Assembly (NCBI RefSeq): GCF_964275005.1
Contig: NC_092698.1
Span: forward strand, 26,874,447-26,938,446
DNA: 64,000 nt
From: Diadema setosum
Lineage: Eukaryota > Echinodermata > Echinoidea > Diadematoida > Diadematidae
Direction of reading: 5' to 3'
The notes under the pieces were generated by a model. That model had not been told where the DNA came from. It worked only from the letters and a program-made list of their open reading frames with translations, and did not search any database. Positions 45,673-58,430 of the stretch are shown here, in pieces; position 1 is the first letter of the stretch; the number at the start of each line of letters is the position of its first letter. A program made the position numbers and the translations under genes.

Positions 45673-48043
45673 AGGTGATCCGAGTATCCTCTCGGATCAC
45701 CTTCTGTATCTGTACTGATTCTTTATTCTTCTTCTTTGTTTGTTTCTTTATTTCTCCCCAAAAGTTGTGCAGAGGTTAGCTCAGAAAGTCCCCTGCCTAT
45801 CAATTTCAAAATTATACCATGTATGCATCATGTCCTAAAGACAACAAATCTAATGCATCATTGTGATCAGTTGACCGTGACGTCACTATGACGTCATTAT
45901 ATGAAAACACATTCTCTATCATATCTCATTACTGGAATGCAATTTTTCAATGAAATTTACGTCACATATATTTCAAGTTATGTGCATTCTACTCATATTC
46001 TCAAAATCCATCTCTACCCTTAAAACGTGCGCGTACGCGCGCGTTGAAATATTTGTATACTCCAATCGAGCTCAAAACTTTTTTGCACACGTTTCAGACC
46101 ATTTAGAGCATTTTTTGAAAAATTGAAAAAATTGGACGGACGCGTACGCGCGCGCACATATGTGCACGCACAGCTCATATGCAATAGAAATTTCCCGTTT
46201 TTTCACTTCGATCGGATACTTGAAAAGTCAAGGAATATTTCTACCAAGTTTCAAGTCAATCCGACTCAATATGACGTCATAAGGGCCCGTCAAAGTTGAA
46301 ATTCCGCGCGCGCGTCAATGGCGATATACAGTGCAACTATGCCAAAAAACCGCCAATTTTGAATCCGATTTTACTCGTCAGGATGGACGGTGACCCCCTA
46401 TTTTCTTTACATATTCTGAAAGCTGATGAGTTGTACATGTCATTTCATGGGTTGGCGATGCTGAAAAAATGATTAAAAGATATCAAATATCTTAATAAAG
46501 TAAAAAAAGTAAATTTTCAAAATGACGTCATCAAAATTCAAGTTCACTCGAGCGTATTTCACTTATCCTTTGCCGATTTTTACACAAATTTCAGTATGTT
46601 GTAGCTTATTAAATGCTCTTTCATTAATATAATAACAACATTTTGATTGGATGACGGCATCACCTCGTAAAAATGGATTGAATGTAATCTTGTCAAATTT
46701 GACCAGTTTACGTGTTATCTCTATGGGAGTGCAGTTTTTCTGGAAATTGAAATTGACATGACTATCTTTCTCCAGCACTAGCTCACTTATGCTTCGGTAA
46801 ATTTCTTCCAAATTTTAATATGTTGTAGCTGAGACTTTGGGCTATCGTAAGTGTGCCCTTCGTTTTTTCATACGACGTCGGCATCACGTCCAAAAACTTG
46901 GTTGAAATTCAAGCTTATCTTCGATGTATTGAAATATTTCTTTCTTTCTGCAACTTTCTTTGCAATAACTCAAGAAAGACAGCCCCTATCACCACCATAT
47001 TTTGCACATGTTTAGTTCATGTTACGTACATTATTTCATGAAATAACAACTACTTGATCGGACACCATCTTGGGTATGTAAATTAGGGTCAAAGGTCATA
47101 AATATTTCATCCTGTATCTTAGTAAATACATGTCCTATCTTTCCCATATTTTGCACACGTAAAGACCATGTTACAAGAATCATTTCACAAAATAACGACT
47201 TTTTGCTCAGATGCCATCTTGTCTGTGCAAAGTGGGGTGAAAGGTCATATGTACTTCTTCCTGTATCTTCGTTATTACGTGTTATCTCTATGGGAGGGAA
47301 TTTTTCTAGATATGAAAATTGACATGATTGTCTTTATCGACGACTAGCTCACTTACCCTTCGGTGAATTTCTCCCAGATTTTAATATGTTGTAGCTGAGA
47401 CTTTGCGCTATCGTTATGTGCCCTTTGTGTTTTCATACAATGTTGGAATCACGTGAAAAATCTTGGTTAAAATTAAAGCTTATCTTCGATGTATTCAGAT
47501 ATTTCTTTCTTTCTGCAACTTTTCTGGCAATAACTCAAGAAAAACACACCCTATCACCCCCATATTTTGCACATGTTTAGTTTATGTCACGTACATTATT
47601 TCATGCAATAACAACTACTTGATTGGACAATATCTTGGGTATGTAAATAAGGGTCAAAGGTCACAAATGTTGCATTTTGTATCTTGGTGAATACCTGTCC
47701 TATCTTTGCCATATTTTGCACACGTATATAGACGATGTCGCAGGAATCATTTCACAAAATAACCACTTTTTCCTCAGATGCCATCTTGGGAGTGTAAAGA
47801 TGGGTCAAGGGTCATATGTATTTGTTGCTGTATCTTCGTTATTCAGTGTATACAGAATTTGGTACCAAAGATGGCAGATATGACTCCCTTTTCTAAATGA
47901 GAATCCAAACATCACACGGCCAATGTCTCTAAACACAGACGAAACTTGTATGGTCATGCCTATTGCGATCAGGACTCGAATCATTGATTAAAAAAAAATC
48001 GGATCACCTTAATTTGTCAGTAATGACAAATTACAATCTCTAG
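45673..48043 (+). mobile_element. Helitron-like non-autonomous element, 2.4 kb
   Basis: The left end is a perfect hairpin AGGTGATCCGAG/CTCGGATCACCT (45673-45702). At the right, TCGGATCACCTT is followed by a 10-bp-arm hairpin (48010-48033), six bases, and CTAG then T, matching the Helitron 3' end pattern (hairpin about 10 bases before CTRR, next base T). A 567-bp internal unit is repeated in tandem. CpG-alternating tracts (46027-46044, 46138-46160) are present. No Rep/helicase frame. Confidence 0.55.
46711..47845. repeat. Tandem duplication, 567-bp period
   Basis: CGTGTTATCTCTATGGGAG starts both copies (46711 and 47278). Further shared words include TTTTAATATGTTGTAGCTGA, CACGT, TTCTTTCTTTCTGCAACTTT and GGGTCAAAGGTCA. 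Copies are perhaps 85 percent alike, so the duplication is not recent. Confidence 0.85.
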
Positions 48044-48858
48044 TTTCAATTTCAACTTATTTTTCCAAAGAGCATTCATATGTATTACAAATTCCTTGTG
48101 AGGACATGTACAAAGTTTTGGATTACAAAATTTGAACCAGGTTGATGTTTGCATGGAATGCTATGTGGGACTTTGAAAAAAGGTTCCCCCCCCCCCCCCA
48201 GATAATACATGCAGATGAGTGGAAATGGTACTAGTATATACAATGAGGAGAGAAACAAAAACAAGAGGGAGGTGGGGAATTAAGAGAAGAAATAAAGGAT
48301 GATAAAAACGGACAGTAGTGACTTACGGTACAAGTATGCGTAAATTATACACACATTGGTGGATTGAGTGAAAGCAGCAACATTAGTTGAACACATCAGT
48401 GAAAGTTTGAGGAAAATCGGACAATCCATGCAAAAGTTATGAATTTTTAAAGTTTTGGTGTTTAGAACCGCTGGATGATGAGACTACTAGAGTTTCTGAC
48501 GTATGGTGTGTGGACAACAATATAAAGAAAACTCCACCAAAATTAACTTTTCTAGCATTATGAATGAACACTTAACACTTGACTTATATACCGTTTTCAG
48601 AAAGCAGGGAGAATAATTGCTACCCTTAATTGTTATGTCAGTATCAAGTTGATGGAAAGTGTAATTTACATGAAAAATGAATTTTTGAGGAATCCTCTTT
48701 ATATATTTTCTTTCAGAATTAGAGTTTTGTTTTGTTTTTGTTTTTTTTAATAGAAGTCTTCTTCTCCGGAAACAGAAGTGACTGAAGATAATTCGATGTT
48801 ATGATTAAGTATACATGAGGAAGTGCAGTACTTTCAAGCTCTTTCATGACAGATCTGG

Positions 48859-50050
48859 GTGCCCTCCTCTGGACCCGATGGTGCAAGGGGAGATCAAATT
48901 TGGAACCAATATTCACATTTTCATTATTTTCAGGGAGAATGCATGACTAAACTTGATAGTTATCATCACAAGGGTAATAACATAGATATTTCAGCAAATG
49001 GAAGTGATGACAACAAATGCATTAGGCGCAAAATTGGCTTAATTTTTAAGTTAAGATACTTTGTTCCAAGGCATGTTCTCATGCTTTTATATAAATTCTT
49101 TATGCAATCACATAATATACATACTTTATGGAATTGAAGTATGGGGAAGTACCTACAGAAGCCACTTAAATTGTATACTTTTAGCACAAAAAATGGCCGT
49201 GAGAGCAATTACATTTTCCCCCTTAAGAACAAGTTCAAGGCCATTATTCACCAGTCTAGAAGTGTTAAATGTTTTTGACCTGCATAAGCTTGCAGTGTCA
49301 ACCTTTGTATATGATCTACACAAGGGACATTTACCACATTCTGTAACGGAATATTATGAGCCAATGAATCATGCATACAGGACTAGAGGCAAAGATCATT
49401 CCATGCTTAGACTCCCGAAATGTAAAACGACACATGGTACATTTTCTATTTCTATCTTTTGTCGGGTCAAAGTTTTGGAATAGTTTGCCCAAAAATATTC
49501 AGGAGGAAAGAACAAGATCTTCATTTCGAAGAATCCTAAAAAAGCACTTGTTAAATTAGATTTAGTGAAGAAAAGAATATTCAGTGTTTAGTTTAATGTA
49601 CTTTTATAGTACAGTTACTTTAAAAGAGTAGACCTTGCAATAAGCAGCTTAAATATACATGTAGCTATAATGGGAGAACCATTCTCGACTAGCACTTGTG
49701 CTAACTTTTGGTTCCCCCTTTAACAACATTATCTTCTGTTTTTCTATTTTTTTTTCAGAACCTTTGTCTATGCGTATTTCTACATTACATACTTATTCAT
49801 ACTCTTTGCCTTTTCAGTGATGTATCACAACGAAACTAAATCTATTACACCACATGTATTCTAATGTAAGATAAATAAAAGTATGTAAAATATATGCTTG
49901 CATAGCTGTAAGAACCTTGTACAAAATCATTGTATTCTCATAAAAAAAATTTTCATGTTATTGTATCTTACCCTTTTTATATGGAATTTCATGTTATCAT
50001 GTTATCATATTCACATGTATGTTGTTAATAAACTCAACTCAACTCAACAC
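48859..50050 (+). mobile_element. 3' fragment of a non-LTR retrotransposon (LINE), decayed
   Basis: Translation gives the region after the reverse transcriptase core of LINE ORF2: IFKLRYFVPRHVLMLLY, YGIEVWGSTY, AVRAITFSPLRTSS, FVYDLHKGHLP, RTRGKDHSMLRLPK and KFWNSLPKNIQEERTRSSFR. These pieces lie in three different frames, with shifts near 49125 and 49460, so the protein is dead. A 3' UTR follows, and a short AACTC tail repeat (50031-50048) after TTAATAAA, typical of a LINE 3' end. Endonuclease and most of the polymerase are absent. Confidence 0.85.
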
Positions 50051-50603
50051 TCTTGGGAACCCAATCCCGCCCCAAACCCCAAATTTGCAATCTTAAAAAC
50101 GAAACAAAACAAGTCGATACAGCCGAGTTGATGCTATAATGAGTATAAGTCAGTAATGATGAATGTACATTTTAAAGTAATGTGTTCACATCAGATCCGA
50201 GATCCAATGGTGGTGGTGGTGGGAGGGGGGGGGGGGGGGTTGGGGACTAAATTTCACAATTTTCATCTTCTTGAAATTACATGGTCAAATTTTACTCCCA
50301 AATTATCTTTGGTAAGGAGATGAAATCACTGTTGTGCGTGCAAATGGGCACCGTGATCATCCTGGGCGCCCCTCCCCCATCCCCACCGAAAGGTCCTGAA
50401 ATATATAGGGCCTACACAATCTATTCCCTTTTCTATTCAACATTATCTCATTTTATGAGCCATATAGCTCATGGACATATTATTACGATCCCTCGCCGTC
50501 CGACGTCTATCATGCGACGCCCACCGTGAATAAATTGTTCGATTTTTTAAAAATCTTATTTGAAACTGGTGAATGGATTTTGACCTAACTTAGAAGAAAT
50601 GAT

Positions 50604-50636
<33 letters not shown>

Positions 50637-51090
50637 GAAGGGGGGGGGGGTAGTTTGTAGGTCTACAAGTGATGGTGGTGCCCCAGGAGCCCAAAATACC
50701 AAAATTCGGAAAGGTGTTGCCGAAAGGGTCCGTGCATCAATTCCCGAATCTCGAGTTTTGAAATTGTAGTCCTATACGTTGCTTCAGGTGGAGATGACCA
50801 TGGAGGCAAAGTGCAATGGTCTCATGAGCACTAGACCAGCGACTTTCTTGCTGTGTCATGGAGTCTGCTGTTTTTACTGAAAAAACAAAAAAAAACAAAA
50901 ACAAGGACAAAGACAGACCAACCTTTGATTTTATCGTGTGTCTTCGTATTTGTTTTCGATTATGCAAGCCTGCGCACAAGCACGCGCGTGTTCTGCACAT
51001 TTTGCTCAACACGCTTTGCATACCAATTAAAAGATGGCAAAATCCCATAATGTCTTCCAATTTGTGTTCAGAGACCTTGCCGAAGACGAG

Positions 51091-51298
51091 TACAAGTATT
51101 GGTGGAGATGAGAATTGGGCTTTTAACTTTTTGCGAGATACCAAGAAAACACTTATGATATTGTACAGAGCATACCATTTCAAGAGGAATTCAAAGTTTA
51201 TTTGATGAAAATCGGGATCGGAATGACTGAAACATCCAAAAACAAAGTAAAACAAAGCGATCGTAATAAAGTGTGGGTCCCACGCTTTAATAGAATCG
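51091..51298. mobile_element. MITE family A copy D, half element
   Basis: Only the left half is present, breaking off just after the central AAGTGTGGGTCCCACGCTTT. It is nearly identical to the left half of the copy at 39811-40198. Confidence 0.85.
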
Positions 51299-51916
51299 TC
51301 ACATCAAATCATCACATTGTATCTTGTTACTCATCAAGCTCACCATTTTTGTTTTTATTTGTAGTATATCTAATTAACTTTTTTTCCTTTTTTTAATTGT
51401 AATTGTGTATTTATATATTTTTTCCCGCACGGATGTTGAAAAACAGCCATTGGCTGAATCTTGTTGCCGTGCTAAAATAAATGAACAAAACGAACGAAAC
51501 GACAAAAACTAGAAATGTCACTATGGTGACTGGTATGTTCTTCGCCACATCACGTTCTCCCGATATTATAGGTCTATAAAGTACATCGTGACAATGGAAA
51601 ACAACAGTTTCACATGACTGGATAACAAATTGATAAATATGGCATCTTTGGAAGTTTGGCAGAACTACGAATGTGTTTACATCCCTTGAACCAAGTTTCA
51701 TTTGGACGGCTAATTACTGTTTCAGAGAGCAAGTATTCGGGAATTTGAACATTTTCACTTAACCTTTGACCCTGACCCTTTGACCTCATGTCCGACACCC
51801 CCTTTTTTTTTTCTTCATAAATTACAATCACAACCTGGTATACTCTTCAATATTCACGACAATACTTCGAGCTTTAGAGTAGAATCCCATCTGTATTGGA
51901 GATTCATCTGAAATTG

Positions 51917-51917
<1 letters not shown>

Positions 51918-51953
<36 letters not shown>
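51918..51953. repeat. (TTA)n microsatellite
   Basis: Twelve TTA units. Confidence 0.95.
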
Positions 51954-52374
51954 CTCAATACAAAATATTTACCACCAATTGGAACTATAGTAAGGTGGAT
52001 CGAATTCCTGGGCCAGCCACACCGGGAACCTTGCAAGGGAAAGATTTAATTTTGCTCTGTCTGATGACGGACTTGCTTGAAAAATAATGTTTAGAGTAGC
52101 ATTTATCCCGTTTAGAGATTAAACTCCTCTCTTTTTTATTTCAAACTTTCATCTATCAACAGTGTGAAACACATTATTTTTGCTGCTGGGATATGATGGG
52201 TCATCAGATAAAAAAAAAAAAAGAAGAAATCACAAGCAAGTTGGAGGATGGATTTTGCTTACCCCCCAAAATCCTCACCTTCTCTGTAATTCTCTCTCGC
52301 TCACTCTTTCCCTTACTTCTTTTCTTGCTCTATTCCTCTCTTCCTACCACTTTTTTCAGGCTTAAACGGTTCAC

Positions 52375-52759
52375 TTAAAGGGATCGTACAGTTTTGGTTG
52401 AGACCTAATTTCAGGTTTCTAACATTTTTGGTGAGATAATGAGAAACCTCTTATTATAAAAGAGCATGTAATTCTATAAGGAATTCAACGTTTATTTGAT
52501 GAAAATTGGTCTTGAAATGGCTGAGATATCCAAAAAAGAGCGATTCTAATAAAGTGTGGGACCCACACTTTATTACGATTGCTTTGTTTTACTTTGTTTT
52601 TGGATGTTTTTGTCATTCCGAACCCGATTTTCATTGATTAAACTTTGAATTCCTCTTAAAATGGTATGCTCTGTACTATATCATATGTGTTTTCTTGGTA
52701 TCTCGCAAAAAGTTAACAGCCCAATTCTCATCTCCACCAATACTGTACCATCCCTTTAA
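52375..52759. mobile_element. MITE family A copy E, inverse orientation
   Basis: TTAAAGGGATCGTACAGTTT to AATACTGTACCATCCCTTTAA. Its left half matches the right half of 39811-40198, so it lies in the opposite orientation. Full length, 385 bp. Confidence 0.88.
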
Positions 52760-53047
52760 TACCATTACAACCATAAAAGGTGTTTTCAATATATTTCATC
52801 AGTGTAATCCAAGTAATTTGCATTTATACGTAATGATAATAATGTACCAAGATTCAGTATTCTACATTCACTAGAAGTGGTCATACAAACTCCTGTGGTG
52901 TTATACAGATTCATCAGCATTTTTGCATTTTTTTTAAAGCACGAGTACCGATTTTTTAGATCCTGTACAAGTGCTATATAATTGTTTATATTACGCATCA
53001 GTAGAGTACTGTCTGACAGAGGAGTTTATAAGCCTGGTCAATTTAGT

Positions 53048-53290
53048 GGAACCTCCTTTTAAAGAGGTTGGATTTAACAAAACCTCGAATAACAACGTGA
53101 TTTTGCATGTCCAAACTCTGTAATATAAAGTTTTGTGTGTGGTTCTTTTGTTGTTGTTGTTGTTGCTGTTACTGTTCCTGCTGCTGCTGCTGCTGTCGTT
53201 GTAACCTGATATACTCAGAAACCTAATACATTGTAGAACAAGGTGTAATTGTAACGGTTTTTAGGTCCTTGTTACAATCGAGGTTCACTG
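53048..53290. mobile_element. Diverged copy of the CAGTGGACTCCC MITE class
   Basis: AGTGGAACCTCCTTTTAAAG on the left and GTTACAATCGAGGTTCACTG on the right. Weaker match to 10529-10730. Confidence 0.5.
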
Positions 53291-53962
53291 TAAATCACAT
53301 ACTAGTATAATCATATTCACTGTTATCTCTTTTTGTATCTCAACATACGAGCAGTGGAAACTAAGACATAAACATGTCGTAGTTGCATATGTGTCTAATT
53401 TTATGCTATAGTTTGCATCTAATATCAACTATATACATATAGTTTGTATCACTGCTTCATGACCGAGTTGCATGTATCACATTCCAGTATCAATTACACA
53501 AATTGTCTTCTCTCTATTAAATGGGAATTCTACCCCGATGTTATGTTGCTTTGTATGTAAACAGAAAAATGAGAAAAGTAGATCTGTGAAAATTGGGGGG
53601 ATGAATTAGACACGCAAAATTAAGTTATGAACTGTTAATTAAAGAGAGCAAGGCAAATTGGCAACTCTCCATGAGGTAGATGTTGAGCACCTCTCCATTC
53701 GGTTTGTACACAAAAAGTCAAAATGTTCATTTTTCTCACAAGAATTTTTTTTCTCCAGCTCTGTTCTTGGTACATAATACGGATAATCATACATTTTTCA
53801 TGTCCTCCTACGTAGGGCCTAGATAAGTTCTGTCTGTGCCAAAATATTTGAAAAAAAAGAAAAAATATTTAAATGTTGTGTACAAAAGAAATGGAGAGCT
53901 GCTCAGCATCTAGACCTATGTCACATAGTTGCCAATTTGTCCTACTCTCTAAATGTGCGTAC

Positions 53963-53965
<3 letters not shown>

Positions 53966-54001
<36 letters not shown>
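53966..54001. repeat. (GT)n microsatellite
   Basis: About 17 GT units. Another (GT)n lies at 50610-50635. Confidence 0.95.
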
Positions 54002-54003
<2 letters not shown>

Positions 54004-55779
54004 TTCCCCTCCCCCATTTTCATTTATATCCATGTACTTCTCTGATTTTTCTGTTTTCATACAGAGCAGCATGATCTCGGTACGGACTTTTTCTTTAATA
54101 GCATGGTTTGTTTGTTGATGATGATCATGCAAGATATTAAATTTTGTTATCACAAGCCCTCTGTGGGTGAGATCCCAAAAGTCTGCCTGGTATGGTTATG
54201 TTTGGATGACAAAATGAACTTGCATCCCAAAGAACACACTGATATAACAAACTCTCATTACAACAAAGTAATTCTTAATTCTTTCCAAAGAGTTCAGTTT
54301 TGTTGTATTTTTATTGTTTCTAAAACCCTGATACTGTATAAAACAAACTTTCCAGTAAACATTGATTTCATTGGAGTTTGTTATGTCAGGGAGGTTGAAA
54401 GAGATCTACCTCCCTGGTTAAACCAAGAATCCATTGCAGAGTGTTTAGTTTCACTAGCAGGCTCCTATACAATGTAGGAGTAGATGATGAGAGCATGTAT
54501 GCTGTAATCTTCATGAAATGTGTCTTTAGGACTTAGGTAAGAAGCAAAGCAATGTAACAACCATATGCATATTTGTACTTCGGTATTTTATTTCGGTAGA
54601 TATATGTCAGCTTGTTAGCATCAGTACAATGTCTGCCAAAACTCACAAAGCCATACAAAAAAGCAAGATAATCTAGACGTTTCATCTACATAATACTTTT
54701 TGTTACCTTCTTGTTGCATATTGATAGGAAAAAGAAAAATGTGACGCTAAGCAAATATCCCATTTCAAGCAAAGCTCAACTGGCACTAGCTATCAGTAAG
54801 TCACATGATATAAGAATCATGTCATTTCTTTAGTACAGTATATAATTGACACCACACATGAGTATTCAAGATAGACTATATGTACAACAGATGCAGCACA
54901 ACCTGCATTTCATATGATACGCCACTCCACATTCATGTGGACTTAAATGAAACAAGAAAGTCCAACAAAACAGCTCAAGTTTCACCGATAATTGACAGAA
55001 GAACGGCATCATAATGGACATTTCAAGTTTTCATCAAGAGTCTGCCAAGCAGTGATATCAGACAGAATCCTACATAAGCAGGCGAGGTGAAGATGCCATT
55101 ACCTAAAACATGGAGTGGAGTCTCTGTTTAAACCCAGGAAAAAAATATTAAACATGGAAAATGAAGTCAAGAAAACTTATACACAACTCAAACAATTTGC
55201 TAGGTGAGAAAAGAAGGGCCATGGATATTTGTTATCAAAATTTCACATAATACAGGATAAAGACTTACACAGGAAACACCTCAAGTTCAGATTCAACTCT
55301 TCATAATACACACTGTACATCATTATTTCTTTCCTGTTTTTTGCTTGTTTGTTTGTTTGTTTTTGTTTTGTTTGTTTTTTGGTGGGGGGGGGGGGTATCT
55401 TCGATAATGCAACAAGAAGGTGGATAGAGAGTATCCATGTCGCACCATGCATAAATGGAGAGTTATGACTCGAAAGGTGTTGAGTCACAGAATAACGTCC
55501 CTCCAAAAAACACTCTTACTGGCCTCTGTAAGTCCGCAGAACAGTGAAATAAAAAGAATGGCAGAAGACTGGTCAGTACTTGTGGACTCTGTGATGGTCA
55601 GCCAACATCGCACCATTATACACTTCCCTGACTGTTACAATTTAGTTTGAGACTGCTTTCACTACAGCCAAAGATGTTTCCATGGCAATTTCTTCACACT
55701 AGGCCTGTTTCCTTCATTTGACCCTTACAGCTGTTGAATCAAGAAATGACAAGCAATTCAGCTCAAATACCTGCATAAA

Positions 55780-55950
55780 CAGTGCACTCCCAGTATAGCA
55801 AACATGGTTATAACATCAATTAATTCTTGTTTCAATGAAGTAAAGACTGACGTCCCCAAATGATCATTTATGTATCTATTCTTAATTTCGATACAACGAA
55901 AGAAAATCTGCTCGTCCTTAGGACTTTGTTACAATGGACGTCACCTGTGC
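55780..55950. mobile_element. Diverged CAGTGCACTCCC MITE
   Basis: CAGTGCACTCCCAGTATAGC on the left and GTTACAATGGACGTCACCTG on the right, with ATACAACGAAAGAAAATCTG inside. This is the same class as 10529-10730. Confidence 0.55.
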
Positions 55951-58187
55951 AGCAATCTTAACCAACTACCCTCTCCATTAAAAAATAGTAATAACAATAA
56001 GAATCATAATATGACAAATATGTAGATGTTGAATATGAATAGCACTGTCATCAGTATTCATTTCTTTCAAGATAATTTCATCACATCATAATTTGTCTGT
56101 CTCAACACTCTGTCAGCACAGAAGCTTGTGGACTGGCCAAATATGGACACTTGAATACAAGATAAGAGACAAATCCCATTTACCCTGAATCTAAATCTTG
56201 TTTGTTTCGCTGCTCAAGTTAACAAAGGAGATTGTCATGATGTTTAATTCTTCTTTTTCTCCTTTTCTTTTTCTTCCTTTTTGTTTACTCCTTAATCTAG
56301 TGACTCGGTGCGTTGATGACGGTGCATTTGAGGTTGTTGAGAGGTTGCGGCCATCACTGCAACTCATGGGAGGGTGGTGGTGGTGGTGGTTGGGGGCTTT
56401 GGCCAGTTGCTAAGACTATGCCTAGGGTCATTTCCAATCTAAGAATTGCTAGTTCTAAGACTTCCATAGGCATCCCAATTTTTCTTTGGGCCTGCGGTGT
56501 GTTTTGGGGTTTTGTTCCTAGTTTTATTGTTCAGAAGTGGGATAGCACCGTAAATTCTCAGGGCTAAGTTTACCCCTGCTATAAAAGAGGGTAAGCACAG
56601 AAGTTGTGACAAGCTTAAAGCAATTGTGCATGGTACATCATCAAAGTGATTTACATGCATAAACAAACACTGTTATCTGTTGTGACAGTGAATGCCGTAT
56701 AGTGGTGCGTTATAAATGAGCGTACACTACCGCACACATGCTGCATGTCGGTAATGAAATTTTGTAATGCATCAATTTAGTTTGGACAACAGCAAAACTC
56801 TTCATATGAGTACTGCCACAAGCTGGTTCCTTTTGTACCGATCATGGGGCAAAGTTGGTATTAGCCAGCAGCAAATAAATTCACACAAAACTATAAAGGG
56901 TTGGAAAATTACAACTGCATATGTTTGAGGAAATAGAACATGGGGGGGGGGGGGGGATCAGTCTCTTTGAACAACAAAGCCTACTTATTCAAATAATTGA
57001 ATGATAACTATTACTAACAATTTGTCTCCCCCCCCCCCCCCCACACACACACACACAATAGAAAATAATTAGTAACCCTTTGAGGACTATAATCTCAAAA
57101 TGCCATTGTTCACTGTCGTTCAAGCAGGTTGCAAATGGCAGTTATGGGAGTTAAAATGTATTCAGATTAAGAGGCCATCCCATTCCTCCTTTCGTTCCCT
57201 GTTCTTATTGTAACCAGACACTTGGAAGCAATAAATGACATGTGCTGCAGATTTGTGATGACTAACCCATAACCCCAGTATAGTCACATTAACATGCATC
57301 TTAACGTCAGGGTATTGGCATGGTGTCTAACAAATTGTACATCCACAGTAAATCCACAAATTGGGTGTGCATACCAAGATATGTATTTAGGTATGGTAGG
57401 TGTAAATACAAAACAGACAGATGAACACACAATGGGCAAGCTCAATCTTGTGCAAATTTCGCCACCCCCTGCACAGAACATGTCGACCTTATTGAACACT
57501 TTATACAGTTCCTCATATCACAGATGGTCACCTTGTGAAGTTGGACGTTTCTGGTGCCCTAGAAAGGCAGCAGCATAAAAAATATACACTCTTTTCTGTC
57601 ATTTACAGGATTGCAGCCAGTCACAACATTCCTTGTCATTCTCTCCCCGCAGTACATGTACAATTGTATGTTGAGGTATGCACTTGATACATGGTACACA
57701 CAATCGAGTTGGTGTTTTGTCTGAAAGTCCTCTCCCACACTATCGAACATAGCAGCCTGTAGCTACAAATCAATTCAGGATATAGACATTAACTTTTTCC
57801 TTCATAAGCCCAACAGCCAAGTGGAATAATAAATTATCAAATTTTTACTTAACTAAAAGTAAAAAGCACTTGCCCTCCCCCCAACCCCCCCCCCAAAAAA
57901 AAGCCAATATATTATATAGACTTGAGGAGCTTCCGATATTCATATTCAGTCTAAATTTACTTGCCAATCGGGCAAGTAACCTAGCATTGCTATCTTTTCA
58001 CTTGACCTACATACACTTTTACTTGCCCCAGGTGGGCAGACCAAGTGCTATTGTCAAAACCTGGTTTCGACCAGAAGTGGGTTTGGCATATCGGTACGTA
58101 GCTTTAAATGAAAACACAAGCGGAAGACACAATGCATGATTCCTTGCATGGTTATACATGCAATATAGTGACCAATAAGGAAGGATC

Positions 58188-58430
58188 TACTGTATACGCC
58201 ATTTATTTTGCGAGGCTAAATTTTCGCGAAACGAGTCTTCCTGGCAAATTTCGCGAGTGGTTAGATTCGCGATCGTGGAGTCCTGTACTGAACGGAGAAA
58301 TGTGTACGCGTACATCGCATTCATATCATGATCAGTCAATATTTTCGCGTGCTTTTAATTTCGCGAATAGTAGCTGATTCGCGAAGTTCACGAAAATAAA
58401 AACCTCGCAAAATATTCGGTGTATACAGTA
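58188..58430. mobile_element. MITE family C copy (TACTGTATAC ends)
   Basis: TACTGTATACGCCATTTATT on the left and ATTCGGTGTATACAGTA on the right, with many TTTCGCGA words. It shares CGTGGAGTCCTGTACTGAAC and AGAAATGT with the copy at 14502-14728. Confidence 0.8.

Noticed and set aside
54103..54477. 124-codon plus-strand frame
   Set aside because: No motif, no splice sites, AT-rich composition; likely chance.
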